Part shown: positions 27,003 to 35,333 of the stretch, one piece after another
How the letters are laid out: each line of letters starts with the position of its first letter
Numbering within the stretch: position 1 is the first letter of the stretch
Assembly: GCF_002104995.1 (NCBI RefSeq)
Contig: NW_024468348.1
Span: 1-35,333, forward strand
DNA length: 35,333 nt
Source of the DNA: Linderina pennispora
Taxonomy: Eukaryota > Kickxellomycota > Kickxellomycetes > Kickxellales > Kickxellaceae
Direction of reading: 5' to 3'
Program-made: the position numbers and the translations under genes
Notes under the pieces: model-generated
The model's input: the letters and a program-made list of their open reading frames with translations, nothing else
The model's database searches: none
What the model was told of the DNA's origin: nothing

Positions 27003-30000
27003 ATGGCAGACCAGCAAGCATATCATTCAAACATGCCGCGGGACGACGACCCTCCGCTCTCCAACGTGGTGCAGGAGTCGCTGCCACAGAGCAGCCCTCG
27101 TCAAGATCAGTCGGCAGCTACTGTCGAGGCCGTTTCGCAGGCCCTGCGCGCCAGCAACGGTACGCCGTCACGGTTCCAGTCCGCAGCCTTGAACGCGCTC
27201 AGTGCGTCGCGGCAGGTCGGTGAGGCGCCCGATACCAACGGGAACGATGCCACCGCGGCGCCTACCAACGGCAAGTCGTCAGAGGTGCCAACCAACAACG
27301 GCTCGACAGCGGCAAACAGCGATGGCGGAAGCGCAACCCCCCGCGACGGGGCCGAGGAAGAAGAGCGGACGCCGCTGACATCCAAGGCCATCTACGACAT
27401 CGCCAAAACCAAGATTATGACGCAGCGGGCGCTTTACAAACTCAGCTCCGAAACAGGATTCGTCAAGCTCCGCAACAAGCCAACGCCAATCAAGGCGGCG
27501 GCTACTGGAACCAGTGTATCCGGCGTCGCCGCTGCCGTGACCAATGGAACCCCTGACAAGAGCAAGGAGGCGGGCGACCAGGCAAGCGCCAGCAGCGTCG
27601 GCGATAAGGACGCGGCGAAACCCCAACAACCTAGCGTTGTAGGATGGAAGGAGAAGGGTGCGATCGACAGCGGCAAGAAGGAAGCGCCCAAGGCACCCGA
27701 GCCGACGATTTTCGACACGCTCAACACGTACATTGAAATGGTTGATCGGACAGGGATGTGGCGGAACTGCGCTGGCGTCTTCGGGCTCATGTTCTTGACG
27801 TATGTGCTGACCAGCCTGAGGTTCGGAATCTTTGGCGTTGCCATCGCAGCAGCATTCGGCGGTAAGTAGCTCCCTGGTGAATGGCGGTGGTGGGAAAGAG
27901 AAGGCGATGTCCTGTGGGGGATTGCCGCCCCTTATGCAAGAGGTGCATGCAGAGAGATTGTTCTAGACCCGAGGGCATTCGATGCCGAGGATGCATTGAG
28001 CGCATAGTGCAGATACTAACAATCAAAGCGCCGTTCCCATAGCGCAATGGTACCGCAACTCGGTGGTGCGGTTCCGTCGCACGGTGCGGGACGACTTTGA
28101 GCGGGCCTACGAGCACAACGCCCTGACGCGCACGCTCGAGAGCGTCGGGTGGCTCAACGAGTTCACAACGCGGTTCTGGCTCATGTTCGAGCCATCACTG
28201 AGCCGCATGGTCATCGATATTGCCGACCCAATCCTGGAACAGAACACGCCTGGATTCCTGGACTCGCTCAAGCTGACGACGTTCACGCTGGGCACCAAGG
28301 CGCCGCGCATTGATGGTGTGCGTACATACAGCGAGCTGGAGGACCGCAATGTCATTGTGATGGACTGGCAGGTGTCGTTCACGCCCAACGACCTCGAGGA
28401 TGTGCCGGCGGTTCTGCGCGAGAATAAGGTCAACCCCAAGGTGGTGCTGACGGTGCGCGTGGGCAAGGGCTTTGTGGGTGCCGGCATGCCGATCATGGTT
28501 GAGGACATGGTGTTCAAGGGCAAGATGCAGGTCAAGCTGCAGCTCGGCCCAGTGTTCCCACACGTGCGCACGGCGCAAGTGTGCTTCCTGGAGCGGCCCA
28601 CCATTGACTTTGTGCTCAAGCCTGTGGGCGGTGACACCTTTGGCGTGGACATCGCGCACGTGCCGGGCCTGCGCACGTTCATCCTCGACACAATCCACTC
28701 GATTGTGGGGCCGATGTTCTACGCGCCCAACCACTTCACAGTGGATGTCGAGCAGCTGATCAGCGGCGCTGTGGCCAAGATCCCGGCGGCTAAGGGTGTG
28801 CTGATTATCAACATGCACAGCGCGCGCGGACTGCCCAAGATGGACACGTTTGGCAAGGCTGACCCGTATGTCAAGGTCACCACTGCCAAGCACCCTGAGG
28901 TGTCGCAGCGCACGCGCATGATCGAGAAGACACTGGCGCCGACATGGAACGAAACCCTGATGCTGATGATTTACAGCAAGACTGACACCATCCAGTTCGA
29001 GGTGTTCGACTGGAATGCCGTCGGTAAGGACGAGAAGATCGGCCTGATTACGTACCCAATGATCAAGCTGCTCGAACAGCCTGAGCTTGAGGGCGCTACA
29101 CTGCCGATCATGATGGGCAGTACCGAGCGCGGCCAGCTCACATTCGACATGTCATATTTCCCTGTGGCCACACGTACCACGCAGGCTGCCACGGTTGATG
29201 CGGACGGTAATCCATTGGACCCGTCCGCCGAGGCTGCTGTCGCGGGAGCCACCGCTGCGGGCGACGACGAGGCTGCCAACGACGAGGATGACGGCCAGCC
29301 GGAGGTCGATTCCAACACGGGCCTGCTCCGGCTCTTTGTGCGCTCGGCCAGCGACCTGGCCATGACCCCGGTGCTGGCCAAGAAGCTCTCGGTGCGTGCC
29401 GAGGCCTATGTCAACAAGAACAAGGCCATCGATTGCCCCGAGATCAAGGGTACCGACGCACCGTCGTGGGAATCTGGAAAAGAGGTATTTGTTGCCGATA
29501 AGGACGCAGCCACCATCCGCGTGCGCCTGGTCGATACCGCCACGCAGCGCACTGTCGGTACGCTCAAGCTGCGCATCGATGATGCGCTGGCGCACCAAGC
29601 TGGCGACGAGGGCTCGGACTGGTACCCGCTCGAGGGTCACGTCAAGGGCAAGCTGCGGCTCAACGTCAAGTGGCGCCCGATCCTGATGGATCCCGACATG
29701 GCTGGCAGCCTGGGCCAGACCAAGAAGCTGCCAGGCCCGCCCATCGGCGTGGTCAAGCTCACGTGCCATGAGGGCCGCGGCCTGAAGAACGTCGAGGCCG
29801 CATCCGGCGGCAAGTCTGACCCGTACGTGCGCGTGATGGTGCAGAACCAGATCATGGCCAAGACGCGGTACATCAACAGCAACCTAGAGCCTGTGTGGAA
29901 CGAGACGCTGTTTATCCCTGTGCACCGCATCAACGAGACGCTTGCACTGGAGTGCATGGACTGGAACCGCGTGGAGCGCCACAAGCCGCTGGGTGAGTCA

Positions 30001-32295
30001 ATGCTCAAGGTCAGCCGGCTGCTGGGCAAGATGACCAAGGATGAGCGCGGCGACCCGGTGTACGTCAAGACCGAGCCGGTCGAGATGTGGGCTGGTCTGC
30101 GCCAGCGCAACGGCAAGATCAAGGGCGAGATCCGGTTCCGCGCTACGTTCATTCCAGTGATCAACTTTGACGATATGCTGTCGGCCGAGGACAAGGCGCG
30201 TGGCATGCTGGACATGAAGATCAGCGACGGCGGACTTGTACTTGGCGTAGAGGAGCCCATGTCGAGCAGCTCGTCGTCGAGCAGCAGCTCATCCGATAAC
30301 CCGAACCGTCCGCCCGAAGTGGCCCCTGCCCGGAGCACCAAGAATCCGCTGCGCATGGCCACATCTGCCGTGACCAAGGTCACCAATGTTATCCCCGATG
30401 CTGTCAACCCAGTCAACATTGCCACAGCTGCGGTCACCCAGGTCGGCAGTATCGTTCCAGGCATATCCAACGCGCCGCGTGACGACGCTGACCTCGGCAT
30501 GTCCATGTTCTCTGGCAAGACCGGCAACACGGACGACCCTGTGACCCAGTCGCTGTCGCGCTACCCGCGCCTGCCTAACATTGACTACTCAAAGTTCGAC
30601 GCCGGTATTGTCTCGGTGGTGACAATCGGCTGTCGCGGGCTTCTGCGGCCGTTTGCTGGCGTTTTTGTTAACGTGTACCTCAACAACAACAAGCAGGCGC
30701 CGCTGGTGCAGACGCAGCCGTCGCGCCGCCGTGGCCGCGAGCACGTATGGGAGAACGAGCTGGCACAGGCCGCAATCCCCGAGGCGCGCTACGACAACCT
30801 GACGTTCGATGTCAAGTGCCGTCCGGCTGGCGCCAGCGACAGCTCCGATGAGATGATCTCGATTGGCAAGGCCGATTTCTCAGTGCGCGAGCTGATCAGC
30901 CAGGGACTGGTGAACTCTACTGAGCCTGTATGGTTGCCGCTGGACTCGGATACCGGCGAGATCCTGGTTCTGCTGCGGTACGATCCGATCGAGGACCCGC
31001 AACTCCTGCCAGCCGAGAGCATCACAAACCAGGGCTCGGTGCGCGTTCGCATCGCATCTGCCAGCAACCTTCCTGCTGCTGACAAGTCGGGCACGTCTGA
31101 TCCGTACGTTGTGGCGACTATTAACGACATCAAGGTGTGGAAGAGCGAGGCCATCAAGAAGACCCTGAACCCGCGGTGGAACCAGCAGACTGAGGTCGAC
31201 ATCCGCATGCGCTCCAAGACAGTCCTGACGCTCGAGGTGTTTGACTGGAACCAGATCCAGTCACACACGCTCCTAGGTGCTGTCACAATTCCACTGGCAG
31301 AGCTACCTATCAACGAAACTGTAGACCGCGACTACCCGCTCGACAACAAGGGCAAGGCCACAATCCACCTGCAGTTCCTCTTCAAGCCAAGCTACGTGGA
31401 GCAGCACGACGATTCGTCGCCGGTTCTCCTCAATGTTGCTCAGAGCGTAGTTGCTGCGCCTGTGACTGTGATCAAGGGCGGCGCTACCGTGGTTGGCAGC
31501 GTGGTTGGTGGGCTGTTCAGCAAGATTGGCGGCAAGAAGAAAAACAAGCAACTGGACAGCGAAGAGTCGGAGCAGCGCACGCTGTCACCAGCCGCTACTC
31601 AGGCGATGATGTCAGCAACCAACATGCCTGGCGAAGGGTCAGATGCGGCTCCGGTGGGCATGGTGCCACTTCAAGCTGCGAGCGACGAGAGCCGCGATTC
31701 TGCTGGCCCCATGCCTTTGCTTCCGCCTTCGCCGCGTGGCCCCAAGAACTCGCGGTCGCAGGTATTTGCCAGCAGGATCCCTGTGTCTGCCAACATCGAT
31801 TCGTTCCCGCTGCCCGGCGTTGTGTACATCACCATCAACAGTGCGCAGCTGAGCAGCTCCAAGGCCAGAAACATTATGGTGGTGACAGAGCTGAACGGAA
31901 AGTCGATCCACAAGACCCGTGTCGAGAAGGATGCTACCCGCGCTGAGTGGAACAACAAGGATAGGCTACCTGTGCTCATTGGCAGTGCGCCTGTGTTGAC
32001 ACTTGCCGTCAAGGACCATTCGAGCTTCCGTGGCGACAAGACGCTGTTTGACTTTATTGTCAAGCCATTTGACCTGCTCAAGGATGACCTGATCAAGAGC
32101 AGCGGCACGGCCGCAGGTCCCAGGGACGTGAACCTGACCAGCGAAGGCGGCAGCCTGAGCCTGAAGATCGAGTTCTCGGGTGGCGAGACTAGTGCGTCGG
32201 GTGACACCTTTGACACCCAGAGCATCGCTGGATCCGCTCGCAAGATGCGTCATGGCCGCCACAGCTCTGTGTTCAGCCGCAAGTCTATCAAATAA
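27003..32295 (+). CDS. Tricalbin: SMP and six C2 domain ER-plasma membrane tether
   Basis: Tricalbins/extended synaptotagmins anchor in the ER by a hairpin, move lipids with the SMP domain and touch the plasma membrane with C2 domains. Exons 27003-27861 and 28043-32295 give 1703 residues. The order is: disordered Ala/Asn/Gly-rich N-terminus (1-235); membrane hairpin (about 250-287, FGLMFLTYVLTSLRFGIFG); SMP (about 310-523); C2A (538-660, with DTFGKADPY and FDWN acidic loops); C2B (708-833, lacking most Ca2+ ligands); C2C (855-990, GGKSDPY, MDWN); a Ser run (about 1026-1038); C2D (1137-1260); C2E (1283-1400, KSGTSDPY, FDWN); C2F (1540-1663); basic tail. The ATG at 27003 follows a pyrimidine-rich leader. 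It is longer than yeast tricalbins (about 1200-1550). A, C and E look Ca2+-binding; B, D and F do not. Confidence 0.93.
27862..28042 (+). other. 181-nt intron in the tricalbin gene
   Basis: The donor is GGCG|GTAAGT, a perfect TACTAAC branch site lies at about 28015-28021, and the acceptor is CCCATAG|CG. Splicing joins phase 1 to phase 1 (split Ala codon) and connects the membrane hairpin to QWYRNSVVRFRR at the start of the SMP region. A nearer AAAG after the branch point would put the exons out of frame. Confidence 0.9.
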
Positions 32296-32720
32296 CTTTC
32301 ATTTCTTTCATTTCCAACTTATGAACGTCTTTCTACCTGTCAAGATTGCGCTGGCTAAATCCTCAAGTATATGCAGCTTTGGCTGAGGGGTCGTGTCTAC
32401 GTTTTACCTTGATGCGTGCTGGTTGACGAGTATGTGGAAGCGCACATATAGCTGAGGACACTCCAACTTGTGACGGGTGGGTTGCGGAAATGCAATGGGA
32501 CCGCCGTAGCCAGATACGAGAACACCAGCGGTAGTTACTGCTGGTGACGCAGATCATCTACATTCTCTACCGAGTGATGTTGCAACACCCTGCATGTATT
32601 AAGATACTCGCTACATCGCACATCGGCTTACAGTTCAAACACTACATGTACGATAGCGTGGGAGTTGAATATATTAATTTTGTGAAATGTGATTTTGGTG
32701 AAGGGTTGGCTCTACCGTGC
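32296..32720. other. Convergent interval between tricalbin and SGT1
   Basis: 425 bp with no supported gene or clear regulatory element. Confidence 0.5.
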
Positions 32721-33773
32721 TCATGACTTGAACGGCTTAGCATCGCATCCAGTGGGAGGCAGGGTCTCAACAGGCCCCTTCTTGACTGACTCCCAGTCGG
32801 TGCTAAGCGCAGTTCCATTGCTCTCCACATAGCTCTTCATCATAGCACGGCGGGTGTCCTCGTCCGCATCTTTGTAGATAGTCTGGAACAGCTGGTGACA
32901 CCCTGCTCGCTGACCTTCAGCGCAGTCTCCTTCTCTGCATCAGCAGCGATCTTATCCCATGAAACGCCCTGCGCGAGTTTGACAAATTGGAGGGCTTCAC
33001 GTCAGCAACCATCTCAGCTTCAGTCTTCTCCAGATGGCTCCACTTCTCGCCCTTGGCGGCCTTCTTCATGCGCACCTCAATTTTGGTCGACAGGATTTCA
33101 TAGGTCGACTGGCTAGGCACAATGGGGAGCAGCAGCGGGTCAAAGTCTAGGTTGTTCTCGGCACCTGTCGGCATCTTAATCGACAGCGACAGAGCGCTGT
33201 CTGTAAACTCGACCTCCAGCGACTCCTTCTTGACGTTGCGCACAAACACCTCGACAATGATGTCCTCGTCGTTCTGGTACCACTCGTGGCGCACAGCAGG
33301 ACGCTTCTTCTCCACCGGCTTCTCCTCCTCGGCTCTTCAGCCATGGGCTCAGGTGCAGGCGCGGGCGCGGGCGCCAGCGCCTCGGCCTTCTCCAGCAGAC
33401 TGCTGACCTTCTCGTCGTTCGGGTTAATCTTGGTGGCCTTGCGCAGCGACTCGACGGCCTCGGCGTACTTTCCTGCGCAAACGACCATTCGCCATGCAGA
33501 ACCAGGGCCTTATAGTAGGTGCGCAGGTAGATAGTCTTTGAGGCAGTCAGGTCGGCGGCCTTGAGCGCGTCCGAGGTGGCCAAGTCGGTCTTGGAGAGCT
33601 TGTGGCGCACTTGGGCGCGCTTCAGGTAGTAGTCGCCGACGGTTGCATCAGAAGGCAATGGCCTGCGTGTAGAGAGACTCGGCACGCTCAAAGTCGTCAT
33701 CCATGTAGGCGTCAATGGCCTGCTGAGCCAGCTCCTTGGCGGCCTGCTTGTTCGCGCTGGCGTTCTTCGACAT
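32721..33773 (-). pseudogene. SGT1: SGT1 co-chaperone gene, complete but broken by at least five frame changes
   Basis: Sgt1 links Hsp90 to SCF ubiquitin ligases and kinetochore assembly. Three regions are recognisable in order across shifting frames: TPR (SANKQAAKELAQQAIDAY, YYLKRAQVRHKL, GKYAEAVESLRKATKINPND), CS domain (VRHEWYQNDEDIIVEVFV to SSTKIEVRMKK-like end) and SGS domain (KDADEDTRRAMMKSYVESNG, STDWESVKKG), ending at a TGA at 32721-32723. Frame breaks lie near 33650-33657, 33473-33479, 33329-33333, 32966-32971 and 32895-32898. Four need one extra base to restore the frame; the first needs one fewer or two more. No in-frame nonsense codon occurs between breaks, and codon use and conserved residues look maintained. 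That favours sequence error or very recent decay. Start is ATG 33773-33771, about 135 bp after a TATA box. Confidence 0.85.
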
Positions 33774-33906
33774 GGGGTAACACAAGTAGAAAGGGAAACG
33801 TGGTTTGTTGACGCAGAGGTCAGAGGCAAAGAGAGTACAAAAATACAGTAGCAATAGTGCTGACGAAAAAGACAGGGTTGGCCTGCTGCCTCTGACGGAC
33901 AGACCC

Positions 33907-33915
33907 GCTTTTTAT
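33907..33915 (-). promoter_or_regulatory. TATA box of SGT1
   Basis: Minus-strand TATAAAAAG lies about 135 bp upstream of the SGT1 ATG. An apparently intact promoter supports a functional gene in the real genome. Confidence 0.5.
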
Positions 33916-34710
33916 ACGCGCAGCCCTGGTGTTCCAAGGCATTCTTCGGGGGCATGTCATCCACAAAGAAGCCGCAGTTCCATTTTGACGCTACACTAAT
34001 TTCAATCTCTAGTATAGCCAAATTGAACAATAAATTAAAAATCGAATTTATTTCTGGCCAGGATCAGGGCCCAAGAAAACACAGATCCGGCAGGCTAATG
34101 GAGACATCTAGGCCAAGGTACGCGGTCCACCATGGCCATCGGATGAAATCTTTGGTAAAAACAAAAGACTGAGCACATCACCAGGGCTGAGGCTGGTGTG
34201 GGGATATCATCCGCTGCGGCTTTACTCTCCCATGCCAATTAAATGCAATTCGTCATAAGTGCCTGCAACAAATAACCAGGAGTAATAGGCATTGAACAGT
34301 TTATAGGTGCAACCTCCAAGTAAGCTCACTATCCCAGAATTGGCTCCGGACTGGCAGACCAGACATTTCACCTAACCATACTAGGCCTTGAAGTATTTTA
34401 GATGAGAAGGCGTATACTAGCTGCACACTTTCCTATGTCTCGCATATCCAGGGTGATGCTGGAATAGTGTGAATTGGCTCTAGAATGCAATAGTGTATTT
34501 TCCCAACTCCCTAATGTTAACCTTCAGAGAGTCCAGTAGTTATGAGCTTTATGGAATGAATAAACTGGAAATTTGCTGAGGAGAAAAGAGGGAGGGTGGG
34601 GCCGTTCCAGCCCACAATGTTTATACAGGTGGGGATTTGGATCTGCACATGGTGACGAAGGGCATGGGGTTGCCCGAATGTCAACAAGGGCTTTTCCATG
34701 TGGTTTGGGA

Positions 34711-34717
34711 TATATAA
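34711..34717 (+). promoter_or_regulatory. TATA box of the right-edge gene
   Basis: TATATAA lies 88 bp upstream of the ATG at 34799, followed by an A/C-rich leader with many CAC and CCC triplets. Confidence 0.5.
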
Positions 34718-34798
34718 CCCCAGACCAGCAACCACACGCCCTTTCACTACCTTATACTCCCCTAACCGCATTACTTGTTTCGTCTAAAGCACTCGCCA

Positions 34799-35333
34799 AT
34801 GTACTATCTCCAGATATATTCTATTCTTTTTCACCTCAGTTTCAATGGGATCCGATTATTGCAAGGAGCAGTATGGGGCTGTTCTCCGTGACCACCCTAC
34901 ATGAATCTGCACAAAGAACTCCAGCGATGCCTCTACGTTGGCTAAGTTCAACAAGATCGAAGAACAGGTGAAGCCGTTTTCAAGGTTTTCCCATCTCTTC
35001 TCGCACTGTATATGGTTGTAGCCCATGTTACGCCACCCAGCTCATTCCTGGCGATTCGTATGACAAAGTTGCAAACCTTCGGGATACAACATCCATGTAC
35101 TTGTCCCATTCGGACTGTTCTAACACAGTAATGAAGTGGTGAACTTGTCTGGCTTGAAGGCGCTGTGTCTCGCTTTTAACCTTGTCGATATGGACAAGGC
35201 ACCCTTTCCCAGTGCAATATCTCTGTTCGTTTCGGATCTCTTACATTGATACTCACATATAGGTCTACAAGAGACTAGTTATCTCTATCCGGTGTTTGAA
35301 AGCAACCCGACTAGCCCCATTGGATTTACTGGA
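34799..35333 (+). CDS. 5' part of a multi-exon gene, possibly secreted and LysM-like; runs off the window
   Basis: After the TATA box, an ATG at 34799 begins a hydrophobic leader (MYYLQIYSILFHLSFNGIRL) that could be a signal peptide; that frame stops at 34891. Further coding-like pieces follow in other frames: DASTLAKFNKIEEQ ending at donor CAG|GTGAAG (34967/34968); CSPCYATQLIPGDSYDKVAN LRDTTSMYL (34990s-35120, two pieces), whose PGDSYDKVA..TTSMYL pattern resembles a LysM motif; NLSGLKALCLAFNLVDMDKA (35143-35211); and LQETSYLYPVFESNPTSPIG to the window end. A 51-nt GT..AG intron at 35212-35262 joins the last two in frame (FPS|LQETSYLYP). The other junctions I cannot fix. The LysM suggestion is tentative. 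Confidence 0.35.
35212..35262 (+). other. Putative 51-nt intron in the right-edge gene
   Basis: The donor is CCCA|GTGCAA, with a branch-like TACTCAC and acceptor CATATAG|. Removal skips an in-frame TGA and joins two coding-like pieces in phase 1. Its size and its GTGC donor resemble the putative intron at 3459-3507. Confidence 0.45.

Larger units (their letters stand above)
33774..34798. other. Intergenic interval with SGT1 promoter and downstream gene promoter
   Basis: About 1 kb with no supported gene. A minus-strand TATA box lies at 33907-33915 and a + strand TATATAA at 34711. The middle (34000-34600) is AT-richer and shows nothing I can assign. Confidence 0.45.

Noticed and set aside
1-35333. 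tRNA, rRNA or CRISPR array
   Set aside because: I scanned for B-box-like GGTTCGA sequences and regularly spaced repeats. The few similar strings fall inside coding regions and no cloverleaf or array was found.

Overview
This looks like nuclear DNA from an early-diverging (zygomycete-grade) fungus, most likely Kickxellomycotina (Linderina/Coemansia-like); that placement is an inference. Conserved genes are GC-rich, closely spaced and nearly intron-free. The introns I can place are mostly short (47-51 nt, one of 181 nt) with GT..AG ends. TATA boxes lie about 90-135 bp before several ATGs. A FunK1-type fungal kinase and a Fanzor-like relic also fit this group.

Layout. 1-179: 3' end of an unidentified + gene. 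180-3172: long gene-poor stretch with decayed, coding-like islands and a strong hairpin. 3173-10736: housekeeping island with a carotenoid-oxygenase-family protein (+), GPI11/PIG-F (-), SEC23 (+) and an M17 leucyl aminopeptidase (-), arranged as convergent and divergent pairs. 10737-16781: accessory island. A FunK1 kinase gene (-) with a PD-(D/E)XK-like N-terminal region, an acidic tail and an NLS lies between two 184-bp direct repeats about 96% identical, followed by a broken reading frame and decayed sequence. 16782-18749: ABCG half-transporter (+). 18958-20363: relic of a Fanzor (eukaryotic TnpB/OMEGA nuclease) gene (-) whose RuvC core appears to be missing. 21573-24523: an SDR gene flanked by two small genes that seem to be diverged paralogues of each other. 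24862-25782: RPN11 (-). 26423-26864: a possible small gene interrupted by one frame change. 27003-32295: a six-C2 tricalbin (+) with one clear intron. 32721-33773: SGT1 (-), recognisable end to end but broken by at least five single-step frame changes. 34799-end: the start of a multi-exon gene that runs off the window, possibly secreted and LysM-like.

Functional themes. SEC23 (COPII coat), GPI11 (GPI-anchor synthesis), tricalbin (ER-plasma membrane lipid transfer) and the ABCG pump all act in the secretory and membrane system. RPN11 and SGT1 act in protein turnover and folding. There are no operons. The most interesting parts are the repeat-bracketed FunK1 locus, the Fanzor relic, the unnamed paralogue pair, and the cluster of frame changes towards the right end, which must be resolved as either assembly error or real decay.
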